A stretch of DNA of 64,000 bases from Apostichopus japonicus (GCF_037975245.1 NC_092567.1:20149376-20213375), one strand, 5' to 3'. Counted from the first letter of the stretch, positions 11,171 through 33,566 are shown. Notes: generated by a model from the sequence alone, not told the origin. Made by a program: numbers and translations.

Positions 11171-14100
11171 ATGAAGCTTAAATCAGAAAACAACCATGAA
11201 TTCAACGTAGACCAAATGGACGAGAAAGACGAACTGATGTACTTCAAAGTGGACAATTTGCGGATTAATGGTAATTCATAGTCTGAGCGTTTGTTCGGTT
11301 CTTTGAGGTTACGATCGTGAACAACATTTGTTTATATAACTATTACGTTAGCCTACGCCTAATGTTAGATTTTACTTGAAAGTCCTGTGTTACTGTTACT
11401 AGTGTTAGTCTAGTTAGAACCTACAGCAGGCCTAAGCAATAACTTAGTCAGACGTAGACAAGTTGTTAACTTCTAGCTGTGGCAGAGTGTTTCGCTACAG
11501 TAAGTGACTGGCAGAGTGTTTTGCTATGTCAGTAAGGGACTATTATCTTACATAATTAACATTATTTTATATGTATATTCATGGTGGTGGAACTGGGTGA
11601 AATCTGAAGTGTACAGCATCGATTTGATCTTCAAAGCACATGACAGTTCCTTGATTCAGTTACAAAGTTGAAAACTGTACGAGAAGAGTTAGGGATTTGA
11701 TCAGTAAGAAGCATAACAGTTTGCATCCTCTAAAACTATAACTTTATTGAAACTGCATTTTTTGTTTCCTCTTGCTGTATTTTCTTCAAAAAGGTAGGAA
11801 ACATTGTGGGTACCCCATTTTTTGTCTTAGTCAATACTATGTAATTAGTATGTGAGTGACACTTCAACTTCAACTGCACCCATCATTAGAAGGGAATGGC
11901 TGACCAGTTTTCATCCAGCTCATGTTTTCCCTTCCCTTTTTCCTTCCAACTGCAGATAATGTCAACTAAATACTCTCAAGATTGTATTTTGTTTTTCTTA
12001 TCTCCCTTCTTTCTTCTTTTTCCTTCTGAACTCCTTAACCTCCATTGCCACCCTCTCATTTTCATAAGTCCTTTTCATTTCCAGTGGTCAAACCTTTAAT
12101 TACTTGTTACACTTCAATCTCACTGACCATTGTCCTGTCTAATTGCAGCCTATTCACTGTTCAGTCTACACATTAACCTGTCTGTCCCCCGTGTCTTTTC
12201 CATTTTTGTGTTTCAGCCTGCCTCCAAAGAAGATCCTGCTAGGATTAAGCCCTCATCTTCATCTTTAATAACTTGTTTATAGTACTGATTATTGCAGTAG
12301 ATAAGTGGTTTATTAACCGTTTATACTCTGCCCGAAAAAATGGTCAATGTGTCACATAACCAGTGCTTTTTTTAATCCAACCATCTAATATATGCCCATG
12401 TATTATTCAAACTGTAGGATTTACTGGTATTGGGAATTAAAGTTTTGTGAAGCTCAAATGTTAGGAAGCATACAAATGGTTCATTCAAATGCCCAGCCAA
12501 ATGATTGGATTAAAACTAGCATGTTGTGAAGCCTTCATATAAGCAAGAGTGTAGCTCAACCAGTGTTCGACTTATGGCCAAAACATTGCATAGCAACAAA
12601 TTTCGACAATTGCTATACAATATTTTTGTTGCATAGCAGTTCCCCAATATTGAATAGCAGTTTTGAAATTACCACAAAACGGACCAAATGTTGGCGATCA
12701 ATGTATTAACTAGAAAATGTTTGTTTATTATTATTATTTATACTAGTGTTGCTACTATAAAAGTTTTCAATATCGGTATCGGCCGATATTTGCAATATCG
12801 GCAGCATATCGGTATCGGTAAAATTTTGCCTAATTGCCGATAACAGCAAACCGATATTGAACTTTTCTTTTTAACAGCAGAGCTACCTGTACTTATTTAT
12901 ACTTGCAATGATTTGTTAATCTGCCCAAGACGATCCATTTCTTTAGCGTCAGTTAAACTCAGATTCATTTTCGATTAATATCCATGGAAACCTGACTCTC
13001 CGTAACATCTAAAAACACGTCTACGGCGCGCGAATATATCCAATGACCTTCGTGAACCTTGGCCTACACACAGCATTAGTGCAGCATATATACACTGTAC
13101 TAACCATTCATTTCCTCAAAGGCCTCCATGAAAACCTTGAACATGATGCATACAGTAACTGCACAATTCAGCAGTGTTGGAAAACCTTGTTCAATTTCCC
13201 GCGAACACACTGCCGATTTCCCGCCGGTGTTCGCCTGCCTAGCACGCGTAACGTGCGAGCATAAAAGCGTGGTGTCCAGGGGCCCGTCTTAGGGCTATGG
13301 TGGGGTCATGGGGTAGAACCCCTCGTGGGGATCCTGGGGGCGAAAGCCCCCGAAAATTGTTGTCATTTTTTGCGATGTCTGGCGATGAAAAAATTCGCAG
13401 TTGAGGATGCAAAATACCGACAACTTTTTTTATTTAAATTGTCACGAAACTGATGAAAATTTTAAAATGACATGTTAAAGTAGCTATATTATGTTATAAA
13501 ATGAAAAGAGCTTTAATCTATCTTTCAATCTTTAAAAAGTGCAACTTACAATACTACCGATATTATGAAACAAACAACGTTCAGCAAAGCCCCGTTTCTA
13601 GACTGCCTAACAATGAATAGCGTGCACTATGCGTACATTTTTACAACTGCAGTGTTTAACCTTATACCCAACTACTGTACCACGGTACATGTGCTGCGAA
13701 ATTGCCCAGGTACCTTCCCAACAACTGTGAGCTCATCCCCTGTGTAACACCTGTTTGTTAACATATTTTTGGCACGTTGCCAGGGAACCTTTTAGTTACG
13801 TGAGATCCGTAACCGCCGAGGTGGTTAGGCTATTTGCTTTACACTTAACTATGGTAGGATATTATTTTTTCAGGTTTTTTTTTTTTCACTATACGGTCAA
13901 GTGAATAAATTGTACATTGAGTATAAACTCAATAAATTATAACTTCTACATTGTGATCGACAGTTCGTAAGTTAAGGTTTGAGAGTTTGCTCCCAAATCT
14001 GACTAGGAATTTGTATCGCACAAATCGGCACAATGTGCGATGCTGATTTGGAAACGTCTCGCAAGTTTGTCGTTTTGGATCGCATTTTGCGATGCGATAC

Positions 14101-15417
14101 CGGAAAAATCGAACACTGAGCTCAACATCTGATAAATTTCTCAATTACAGAGGAATGTGAAGGTACTGCATTCGACATCCTTGCATCGAGGTGTTGAAAT
14201 GTTGTTTTCAGTCCCAAAGCCATTCCCTTTTCACAGCCAAGAAATACCAAATACGTGGAAGTCTCTGATCATCAGCAAATTCTCCAGTTGTGCTTAGCAT
14301 AATTTTTGTGGAATGGTTGTTTGGTAAAGCTAAAATGCATTTATCTATGTTTCATTCCTCTTATTAATTTCTAGATCTCTTTGATTGGTCTAACGACTAT
14401 GTGAGGTCTGACTCCAGTCCAAAGGTCCAGCCCAGGAGAAAGCGTGAAACTACAGGAAGAAAGTTAAAAACTGGCCGTGCTGTGAAAGTGAACGGTGAAG
14501 AGGTGGCGTTGTTTAGACTTGGGGAGGAAGTTTTTGCAGTGAAAGAAAAATGTCCTCATCAAGGTGAATAATAGATTAAGATAGACCTGCCAAATCTATA
14601 ATTAGTAAAACTGTGTGAACTATTACAGATAGCCGAACATTTCTTTACTTTCTACCATAGTTGGGTGGAGCGGGAGGGAAGGGGTTTAAATGTGTATGCC
14701 ACAATGGCAATCAGTGTCTCATAAGAATCTCCAGAAGAACACCCTGCAATAATGTAATGAGATACAGTAGAACCTCCATCAAAGTGCTTTGGAAAATGTT
14801 TGGCAGAATAGATCACAGTAGTGATCACCCTCAACCTCCTTCCTCAATGTTTCAGTTTTGCAACCCATGGATGAATGTTTTTGTTTTGTTATAAGATGAG
14901 GTTAGAACCTTATTCCACTTGCCTGCTGATTGTTTCTTTTGTCCTGTTGTACTGACTCCAGTGAGATCTATTGTTTTTAATCTATTTACTAGAGAAATAC
15001 TTAAACTCAGTGCTTTTCAAACTTAAAATCGTACAACAACTTCACATTCCTGTTTTGTAAAGATGTTAAATTTCCACAGTTTCAGTCTTTCAAGAACATT
15101 TGTAAACACATAAAAAACATTTAAAAGTTGTTTGTTCATACTGTCAAGGTTCTTTCTGGGTTTTTTCTCTCTCTCTTTCAATTGTAGGTGGTCCTCTCCA
15201 TCTAGGTGACATCGAAGTCCTGCCAGATAGGTCCCTGTGCGTGCGTTGTCCTTGGCACCATTGGTGCGTAGACCTAGCTAGCGGTCGTGTCCGTAGACCA
15301 AGCGGTAGGACGCAGACCACGAACGTCTACATGACGAAAGTCACAACCGATGGCAACATTTTTGTCGGTTTCAAACATTTCTCCGATCAGTATTTCCAAT
15401 CTCAGTGTGAATTTTAA
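11171..15417 (+). CDS. RFESD: Rieske [2Fe-2S] domain-containing protein (RFESD-like)
   Basis: Three exons, 11171-11270, 14375-14563 and 15188-15417, join in phase 1 at both GT-AG junctions and give 172 residues ending at TAA. The Rieske cluster ligands are both present: CPH at residues 93-95 followed by QGG, and CPWH at 117-120. The cluster is therefore predicted to be intact, bound by two Cys and two His. The size is close to vertebrate RFESD (about 157 aa), a small soluble Rieske protein of unclear function resembling Rieske ferredoxins. The N-terminal 35 residues are hydrophilic and acidic, with no signal peptide or membrane segment. The start is the first ATG of an open exon just upstream of a consensus donor. 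Intron 1 (about 3.1 kb) contains repeats. Confidence 0.92.
11271..14374 (+). other. RFESD intron 1 with repeat debris
   Basis: Just after the donor lies a tract rich in TAG/CCTA words (11340-11450). Around 12230-12262 is a fragment sharing AAGAAGATCCTGCTAG with the hairpin repeat near 59.7 kb. At 12755-12860 short repeats of ATCGGTATCGGCCGATAT occur, and 13270-13370 has a GC-richer piece with CCCCTCGTGGGG and GGGGGCGAAAGCCCCC hairpins typical of degraded transposons. No gene is seen. Confidence 0.5.
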
Positions 15418-18400
15418 TATACGGTTTACATATTTAACCTTTTTTATTATTGGAATATGATATTTCTGCAACAGCTGTTTACATTTATATCACCTGATAG
15501 CCTTGTTTTAGCCATTAAATACAGCTAAATGGAAGCAATGTGGGTTGTTACAGTACTTTGGTTGATATTGTATCAATCTAACAACACTTGTTGGGAGCCT
15601 TATTTGCATATGACCGGTGTAATGTTCTTTACTGTTGAGAAGCATTACCAGCAAAAACCATCTACTCTGGTCAATGGCAACTGAATATAGTTTTGACTGG
15701 ATGTCATGATAGTTATTCCGATAAATTTGTGGGAAAGTGATATAACGTATGAAAAAAGGTACAGGTGTATGCATTAATAATTGTGGTAAATTATTTGTAC
15801 ATAAGAATCTTTAAGTTAGAAAGTGCAATAATGAGTGTTTTTAATATATAAGTATATCAATTCAAATTGGACTGGGGAGAAAGGAAATGTTAAGTATGTA
15901 AAATGTAAACATTTTTAATAGCATTTTTCAATGCGTTGACCAGATTATTTATTTCCTTCTATATGCAGTAAGGAGTAGAGTTCATTTCATTGTTCTGTGT
16001 CAGTGAGTACCCAGTCATCAAACTGGTTTCATCATGATTCGGGAGGTATATTTTTAGATTTATAAGCAATGGGAAACCAACTTAATAATGGCAGTACAGA
16101 GTGCAACAGATGACTTGGCACCATCTCACACAAAATGCTGAAGATGTCATCCCAGAAATTGGAAATGACAAGTGGTAAATGGGTTACAGTCATTTGCCCA
16201 TCTGAAAAGAATTTGAAAATGAAAGGGATGGATTCTGATCTCATCAAAATCACTGCTCGCAGCAAAAGCAAAACACGTACAAAAAGCATAGGTGACTGTG
16301 GAAAGTATCCATCGTTCTGCAGGCTTGGAACACCAAGCGTAGAACCGGAAACCAATACATAGGCCACTTGTTATGAAGTGTACAGACACAAAACTAAGCA
16401 ATGTTCCAATGGATTAAATTAGTGCTGTCTTTTTGCATAGCAGGTGTGTGGGTTATGAATGCTTTTTGTCAGGAAAAGTGTTGAAAAAAAATTAAAGGAT
16501 TCCTGTGCAAACTATGCTGTATGTCTTAGCCAGTTAAACCAGCATCTTGGTGTAGATGCTATGAGACTAATTCCTACTTTAACTACTCTGCCATGAAACT
16601 GCAGTCACTTCGTCCTTGACGAGGTTACTTGGGCAACCAATTTAAGAAGGCTGAAATGAAATGAATAAGGGCTCTTCTGTTTTAAACTCTTAAGTATGTA
16701 AGACTTAGCCACTGTTCATTCGGTGGGGACTTATGTACAGTTTCTAAAATTTAAATTATTTATGTTATTTATTTTATTCAAGTTTACTTTTATCTTATAC
16801 ACTGAGAAAGACATTTTCTAATTTCCGTCCGTTTGGTTGAGAAGTTGAAGGATCATCTTCTTCTTTTTTTCTACAGTGTAAATAAAGGCCGGGAAACCAA
16901 AGAACACTGTAACAACTTGCCAAAATTTACCAACACTTGTAACATATTTAGGGTTTTTAGATTTTACTAGTAATTTATACAGAACAGGCTGTTTTTTATA
17001 TTGTTTATATTTTGTAAGATAGTTTTCAACAGATTATGTAACATGTTTGATTTTCAAAGTTTTTCACATTCTACAGTTTTGAACATTTTATTCAGTGAGG
17101 TTAAAGGTATGAACACTTAGCAACAAAAGAAAAGATAATCCTTTGACAGTCTGTTGATTTTCTTAAATTTTGTAGTCATTTAATCATATTTTGGATCACA
17201 TACCCATTTTGTTAAATCGCATTGGTTTTTGTTCTTAACCACAGATGTTCTGTTTCATGCACATGTTTTCATTTTTAGAACAAAATTACAAAGAACTGTT
17301 AACCAAAGAAATTTGAAAAGCAGTATTTTTTATAGATCATAGTGTAAATTGTTGACTTTAAATACAAAATTTTTTATTGTGATTATCAAAAACTTACTTT
17401 CCTGTCATTTTTTACATTTTGTGCGTGTATGTTCAGACTTTATTATCCTAGAAATGTGAGTCCAAAGGGGTCTGTCACTACTACTTCTTCACAGTTCAGA
17501 GAAAGTTGGAAACATTAATTTAATTATTTTCATTTTTTGTTGTGTTTAATTTAATGTATTAAAAAACAAAATTTGATTTATATAAATCTTCAAATCACTG
17601 GCTAGCCAGGCGAACATGAAATGCAAAATTCACTGGTATATACCCCCACGCAGTCCTCTAGGCATATAGAATTTCTTAGCAGATTCTGTTGTTGCAAACA
17701 ATTTTTCAGAACTGCACACATGAAAAAGCAGAGCCCATGAATTTATCACATACTATTAACCAAGATTTCATTACAGGGGCGTAGCGAGCGGGGGGGTGTG
17801 GGGGGTGTCACACCCCCAATAATTTGGTCGCTGTCGGCAAATTTTGGGTCTGTCGGCAAAAGGAGAAAAGGTGAAGAGAGCGGAAGGGGAAGAAAGAAGG
17901 AAAGCTGAATAGAGAAAAGGAGAACGGGAGCTTTTTCCGTGCCAGTGTGAACGCCGTGAAAATTTAAACTAGGAAATATGAGATAAACAGAAAGTAAACA
18001 GTTTCCGTTCCTATAGTGGCACTATGACATCACAGATTTACAAAATGACTGCTCCACGACACGACCTTTATCCTAGGATATCTCGCAAACTGATTAAACC
18101 TTTCCCTAGCTGATTGAGGGAACTGTTCTTCGCGAATATCTCGGTCATATACGCTTAAGATAATGGTTGGGTATAAAGCAAGCTCAGATGATAAGTTATA
18201 GGCCTACTCAAACCTAGAAACTTCTTTTTTTTAATATGAAGACTCTGTCTGGACTTTTTTTTAAATTGTGTCTCTTCTGATGTCACGAAGTCTGGAAATC
18301 TAAATTACTTAATTATCTGTGTGAAGCAATACCGGTATATAACTTGAATTGACTGAGGCATATTCTGTTATGGGTAGGTGCCTATCATCTAAACAATAAG

Positions 18401-19657
18401 CTGTCCAACTTGACAAGGACGCGACAATCATCGCAGTAAAACGTGTTGGTTGATATGGTTAATTTTATTTCAATGTTGACTCTGTGTCAGGAATCAAGGA
18501 CATATTTCAGAATATGTGTGACTGTAATATGAAACACGGGTGAAGGATTGCCTGTCATAACTTTCCTTCCTCATCAAAATTTAAAAATCATATAAATAGT
18601 CATGCTAAGAAACGTTCGACCGAAATTATGGCTAGTTTCATATTGGTACTAGATATCACGGCTTATCATTTACGTAGCACCACTGTCAAATTTTGCATGA
18701 ACTGACATTTTAATTCGTCACTGCCCGATAGAGTACAGAGTGACTGAACTTTTCAACTGACCATATCCTACCCATCATATATATAGCTAATGCTTTGGTA
18801 GGCCCGTTGATACCCACATCTTCCGTTCGGACTACTTTTCCCCCATCCCCCAAGGGGGTCACCGTCTGTGTACAAGAAGTTCGCAAGTTACTGAATACGA
18901 CTTTTGTACACCTACTTAAATTGTCGGTACCTCTCCTTAAATTGCTGGTACCCCTCCAACCCAGAGTGCCTAGCTACGAGCTTGTGCTTTGGCCTACCAT
19001 GGTACTTGCAAATGTTCATGTCACAACCAGAATTAACACAACAATCACTATCGTCATGGGGTGGGGGGGGGGGGGTGGTGGAGATCTGCTACGCCATGGT
19101 TTGCCCTCTTGTCTATCGCTTTTCATTCGACTGTTTTTGATGTGATGCTTCGGTAACGTTTAGTATTTATGCAGCAACGAGAATTACCCTTTTGGCACTC
19201 CATAGGTATCTGCCAGCAAAATTAGTCCTTATCGTGCAAGAAACTGTTCGAATGGAGTTTTTCATGTGGTTTAACTTGAAATATTTTGTCTGTTTATAAG
19301 TAAGTATGTAATGGATGTATTGTTTCCAAAGAACTAGTCCACCAACATATTATAGCACCAACAGAAATAAAGCACACACATGTATTGCGAGTATTGGAAA
19401 CACGTTATTTCTTATGATAATGGTTTATCGCATGTACCTATTCTGCGATAATTTCAGCTATACAAGTTACTGTACAGTAATCTTAATTCTTATTAACACA
19501 GTAACAATTAACAGTATATCCTTTTGTGGATCACCTCTGCATTCTCCTGATAACATTTAAATTCGATTCATCACTCACTTAAGCCAGAAAGGTACTTAAC
19601 TAATGAAAAGACAGACAGGCAAAATGTTAATTCGAAAACTCACAAAATGGGGGGTAC
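15418..19657 (+). other. RFESD 3' UTR and intergenic region
   Basis: The first part is AT-rich and probably includes the RFESD 3' UTR; a candidate poly(A) signal AATAAA lies at about 16880. From about 17775 there is a G-rich dispersed-repeat start (GGGGCGTAGCGAGCGGG). G-homopolymers follow near 19060. Open frames on both strands around 16030-16400 have no recognisable product. Confidence 0.5.
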
Positions 19658-27977
<8,320 letters not shown>

Positions 27978-30430
27978 CCACTAGTCGGCAAGGCGTAACA
28001 GACTCCCAGGACCCCTGTCACAGCTGGGGAGGCAGGGGAGGGGTTGGTGGTGGCCCCCCAATAAGTCACACAGTCACCAGTGGTTATAACAGAGTGTTCA
28101 CTTCAGAAGGAATGTTATCGACTGATTATGAACAGCAAGGGTTGGATGCTACCAGCAGTCAACGGAAGGCAAGACCATGTGTGCAAACTTGGAAGGCACT
28201 CATTTCTTGACTTCAGCAAGTAGGTTTACAGCGATTCTACACTTACCTGTCTCTCTACAACTGTTATGCACTCTCATTTTACCGTGTCTAGCGTGACCTG
28301 GTGACGTTTCACTAGCACTCTCCTCCAACATCTGGTCCATTTTGAAGTACCACACTCCCTTCACCACCACAAGTCTCTGGTGCCTGTTTTCTTGGACAAA
28401 TTTCCAAATTCTTGGATGAATTTATTTGTAGAGGGTTACAGAGGACTTAAAGAGTAGACTTCACATCAGCCGATAGGTCAGTTGTGACCATTTTGAACTC
28501 GTTTTAACTGTATGTCAATTTCATTGATCAATTTTGTCCAGAAAAAATAGTAGAATGTCTCTGAATTTAAACTTCCAGGCCAGGGCCCACACTGCTTTAC
28601 AGGTGGAAGTGTTTAGCCGATAATCGCAATCAAAAATAATCTCAAACAGGGCTGATGAGATTTAATGTTGGAAAGGCTGCATTGCTTTTACCCTTTCAAA
28701 GTTATCACTGAGAGAGGTGCTATAGTTGTTGCCAGTAGCAGATTCAGGATTTCTGTGGAGAGGGGGGGCCTGGAGACAAATATCATTCTGTAGATTTCAA
28801 AATTATAACGGAAAGCTTACTCACTTTTTTCCCCACTATGTACCTTGTTTTGAGCAAAACTATGTTTAAAGATAAGTCTTAGTGACAAAATATTTCAGGT
28901 CAGCTATTTTAGTCGATTGTGGTAAATTGTTGATTCTATAACATTAAGAGTACAGTCGTTGCACCAACAAGATTATATTTTAAATATAAAAGGATGACTC
29001 TTGATATTTTATAATCCTAGTACCTAACAATGTTTCTATTGCTATTCCAATATGGAAGATATCCAGCTGTAAACTTAAAATATATGGAATGCTCCTTTAA
29101 GGCTAAATAGATGCAATGTCAGCTCCTCAGTACAGATATCAATGTGTATGTCAATTCATTGTTTTATTAATTCTTGTAAGCGAACCAAAATACATTCTTT
29201 TAACTTCAGATGAACCACAGAGCACCCTTGGATGACATTTGAGACAATTTGTCTTTGATAAAATTATAATGCATTCTAAACATTTTCATTGAGGCCATAA
29301 AAGACTTCCATTTTCCTGTTCACATTCGTGTTTCATCTGAGTAACTGAAATTATGTGCCGTGTGATAGACTTAGTAGACAAGCCACTTTAACTGATGAGC
29401 CTCAGATGGTTAAAGGGTCATGTTGTAAAAAAAAATAATAATAATATTAGTGGTTTAGAAATATAACCTAGACTGGTAGCAATGTCTTATTTTAGTGATC
29501 TTCAACATGTCAAAGGTCATTTCATATGATTGATACTAATGCAATCAAGTGTCTGGGGTAACAGAAGGTTTGCAATTTGAATGGTATCGGTAAATACTTG
29601 AAATTAAAACCATAATTTATGTGAAGTTCAATGAGGGTGTCTTAGTTTAGTCAATTTCAGTCATATTTTGATTACTGCTCTCTTTTCATTTTAAACAACT
29701 AAAGGCAGAAAAGACTGCTTGAAAGGAGAAACAAGAACGAATAAAGAAGTACAATAAACATAAATGTTGTCTTTTGTGTTGAATCAACTGATTAAGCTCT
29801 TTAGATTTCCCACCACCATCATGAGCAGGGGGTAGGAAGCTTCCAAAAAATTGGGAGCACAACATCAGAGGGGCACTTTCTCATTCCACAACCACCACTT
29901 GTTATGCTATAAACCGATACACACCAGCTATATCACTTAAATATATATATGATGTTTTAGTATGCTATCAATACTATTTATTGAGATTATTTAATGTTAA
30001 CAGTGCTACAAAAAGGTATGGGATGCCAGTTTCAAAATAGCATGTACAGTCTAAAAATAAATAAATAAATAAATAAAATATTAAAATTAACAAAGGCTTA
30101 AGATATCCAAAAGACAGTGCTTCATCAAAGGGTCACTTTTTATTTGCTAGTAGGGCACATTTGCTATTTTGGTAAACAGTGGCTGCTCCTAACCCCTTGA
30201 TCATGGGCATCAAGGGCCCTCTATAATATCTTCATAACTTCCCTGAAAATGAGAAAACGTTATGCTGTTCCCTATCTATCCCGTTGGCCCCTTATGGACC
30301 ATGGGCCTCAGAGCTATAATCCATAATAAACCACTCATAAGGCCCGATCACTTTCCACTGGAGCCAATACTACTAGCAAAGAAGCGTTATAAAGGTGTAC
30401 ACCCCTGACCTACATTTTATTTAATTTTTC
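27978..30430 (+). other. KRR1 3' UTR and intergenic region
   Basis: Candidate poly(A) signals lie at about 29741-29756 (GAATAAAG and CAATAAAC), which could end the KRR1 transcript if its 3' UTR is long. A dispersed-repeat start with a G run is at about 28735. The 132-codon frame at 27812-28210 overlaps the last KRR1 exon in another frame and looks like chance. Confidence 0.45.
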
Positions 30431-31490
30431 GCTCAGCTGAAAGCTTTCAGTTGAGCTATAGTGATTCTGTTGAAATTAAATCACTTTTTAGCCACCGTGT
30501 TTGCATGACTGTCATTTTGCATTCGATTTGGCTGAAATTTCGCCAGTGGTATGTGTGAGTTACGTGTTCATACATGCAATCATATTTTAGAAAATTTGAG
30601 GTCACGAGAGGTCATTTCTGAAAACTTAAAAAATGCTACACCTAGAGCGATTGTCCAATACTGCTGAAATGTGGATATAATGTTTGAATGGTGGTGAACC
30701 AAAGATGTTCAGGAAAAATATTTTCGTCATGTGAGGGCCCAAAATAGGGCCTTCTGTAGAGTTTTCAGTTAAAATGAAATGTGGGCCTCAAATCAAATGC
30801 AATGATCATGAAATTTGTTTTTCAACGTTTTAGTATTCATGAAAAGTATGCGCTTTTTGTGAGTAGCAAAATGTCTTCCATTCTTAATTTTGCCGTCATT
30901 TTGGGAATTAATTCCACCCTTGGGAGACTTGATCAAGTCAAATATTTACTTGTTATTCAGGCTCCCTAGTTATTTTGATGTCATTCTCTGTAAAAGGACT
31001 ACTTGGCAGATTTGTCATTTGAACTTTTCCACAGTTTGTTTGTGGAATATAACATGGGAGAATGACTTATATCGTTGCAGCCGACTCCGATTTCTCTGTT
31101 GTACGTGGATCGTAAACAAATTGCAGGTCGTTCTATTATTGCATCTGTGCAATTTTCGTGAGCAAGTTTGGGTCAGCACAATTCAAACGTGATATCCACA
31201 ACATGTTACCACATTTAGTAGAGGAACACTTTCTTTACATTTTCGTTCTTTTATTGCATGAATGAAAAATACGAAGGCCCCCCCCCCGGCCCCCCGCCTC
31301 CTACGCCTATGCCCATATCTCTAAAAGTGTATCATTGGCAACCCTTGTACTTGTAATGTAGGTTGCCCTTATTAGATAGGGGCCTTATTGTTTTAAAAAA
31401 ATGGATAAACTGCTCTGAAATATTGCCAATCAAAACAAATTCTCAAATAGAAGCTTAGCTGAGCTTCTGCAGCCTTGCTGCACCTGTGTG
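30431..31490 (+). mobile_element. Non-autonomous repeat element with palindromic ends
   Basis: The left end carries the 20-bp palindrome CAGCTGAAAGCTTTCAGTTG and the right end AGAAGCTTAGCTGAGCTTCT followed by GCAGCCTTGCTGCACC. The left 170 bases recur, inverted and diverged, at 32465-32651 inside the intron of the neighbouring unknown gene. There is no coding sequence. It ends about 65 bases beyond the stop codon of that gene. Confidence 0.55.
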
Positions 31491-31555
31491 TGTGTGGGAT
31501 TTTTTTATACCGATTTGGGCGATATGACCAAATTCGATCCATTCTTTAAAACTGT

Positions 31556-32887
31556 TTAAATACACGGATACCGCAAACCAATTCTAGCAATAACTTCGCG
31601 ACTCTCCGTCGCTAAAAGGCGTACGGGCTCGTCGTCACTTAGGCACATCAACTTTCGAAAACCGGGAGTGACGTTGATTACTTCAATAGTTGCGTCACAA
31701 GCATGTTGGTCGGATGTTCTCCATGGTAACTGGCAAATATTAGGAGCAGATCTTGAAACTTCGCATTTAATAGCTCTCACGGTAGAGCAGAAGTGGTTGT
31801 CGTAATGATCATGGTCATCGCATACCTCGAAGTTGGGTTCAGGCAAACCGAATTGCAAATCCACTTCTAAAAATTCTTCCGCCTCATGACGGACGAGAGA
31901 AGTTACCGGCTTGCATGGGTTATTGTTGCGTTGAAACTTGACTAACATCTCATCAGTGCCGTTACGCAGAAATAAAATAGTGTCGTTCAACGTGAGTTCG
32001 TCTACTGGAAGATACGGAATGATTAAATTTGGTTTATCTATTTGCTTATTATGTCGATCGTAAAGAATACCGAGAGCTAAGGAATACTGAGGAAGGCCGC
32101 CACGTGGCTTGTCCGTAAGAAGTGGTATAGCAAAGGTCACACCGCTTTCTTCGTTAGAGAGGCAAGGATCTGTCTCATCCAAGAAATCTGTGAAAACGGA
32201 TTCACCAGCACTGAAATAGATCACGTGCTCGTTTGCCTTCAAAATATTGGGAAATGCCGGTTTCTCGGGGAGAAATAATCGAGGTCCTTTCAACATGAAG
32301 AGAAGAAACGAAAGAAAAAGTTACATGTCGACAATTATCAGAAAAATGGTGGTTGCAGGTTAGCTATCGGAGATTGTTAAAATAAAGATAGCTTAATTAC
32401 TCGTAAACACATGCCAATATTTTTTTTTAAACATGGTGAGTGGCCTATATAAACTATCATGATCGCGTGTATGAAAACTTTAACTCACACAAACCACTGA
32501 CGAAATTTCAGCCAAATCGAATACAAAATAACGAACTGACGGCATGCATTCAAACACGGTGGCCAAAAAAAGTGACAGATTTTCTACAGCCTATTCGCAG
32601 GATCTCTATATACCGTAGCCTACCTTAGTTGAAAGCTTTCAGCTCAGCTATAACATTAGTATATACTTACGATGACACGAGCCGGATACGTTTGCGTAAT
32701 AAAACTCATCCAATATTTGTTGTACGGTTTCGCGATTCACGATAACGTACATAGAAATCCCAGTCCATGACTGGTTGACAAGCTTCTCTATGACAATTCC
32801 TCTCACCCAAGGACTCAACAAAATAAATACCACGAGCAAAAACTTAGTTCCTTTAATTATTAGAATTAACGTTATAATGATTAGCAT
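31556..32887 (-). CDS. Unrecognised secreted or type II membrane protein, Cys-rich
   Basis: Exon 1 is 32887-32671 and exon 2 is 32286-31556, joined in phase 1 by a GTAAGT donor and a pyrimidine-rich AG acceptor, giving 315 residues. An in-frame TAG lies just upstream of the ATG. Residues 2-28 are strongly hydrophobic with one basic break (K12, K15), so a signal peptide or signal anchor is likely. Five N-glycosylation sequons are visible (N38 QS, N66 VS, then NDT, NGT and NVT). There are ten cysteines, nine of them from exon 2, which fits disulfide bonding outside the cytosol, plus a His/Asp-rich CDDHDHYDNHFC segment that could bind metal. I do not recognise the family. It is the only minus-strand gene between KRR1 and MTPN and sits between inverted copies of a repeat. 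The two-exon fit makes it a credible real gene. Confidence 0.65.
32465..32651 (-). repeat. Inverted partial copy of the 30.4-kb repeat, inside an intron
   Basis: Reverse-complemented, it matches 30431-30600: the shared blocks are GCTGAAAGCTTTCA, GCCACCGTGTTTG and ATTCGATTTGGCTGAAATTTC. It occupies the second half of the unknown gene's only intron and ends about 20 bases from the splice donor. Confidence 0.75.
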
Positions 32888-33499
32888 ATAGGCGTTCTAT
32901 TGAGAACTCGTAAGAGACCATTTATTTTATGTTTACCGCGGCAGACGACACAGTCAGCATATACTGTGTATAGGTACCCGTAGCAATTTTCGTCATATAT
33001 ATCTAGAACAAGACACGGGTAATTACCTCTCTCAAATTATCGCCATTTATTATTTCTCTTGGAGACTGCACGGAAAGCGATACGGCATATTAAGGTTTAT
33101 GCAGGCAAGTTAAACTTAATCATTCGTTGTTTTGGAAATCCGGCTGAATGTAATTGACTAATGCTGAATTTCGTTCTAGTTAACTATTAGTTGAACAACA
33201 GATAATCATGACATCCAAGAGAAATAACGTCAAATCGGTCGGGATTTGACGGTGTCGTATACCCGAGCTCCACGGGGAGGGGAACTGCGGGGGTTGGGGG
33301 TTATATCTTAAAGCTTAGGCTATAGGGGAAAAACCCGGATAGCGGAGTTAAGAACCTGCTGACCAAATTAATATATGGAAATAATTACGGAGCAAACTTG
33401 AGATGGTCTAAATAAACGAACCGTAAATTTTTACTATATTAAATATACGTATAGTGTCATCTTCAGTCAGTCACCTCTCGTGGTATCCAGCAGGCACAA

Positions 33500-33566
<67 letters not shown>

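Noticed and set aside
16032-16401. Overlapping frames on both strands of 75-111 codons
   Set aside because: No similarity to any domain I know, and both strands being open suggests chance composition.
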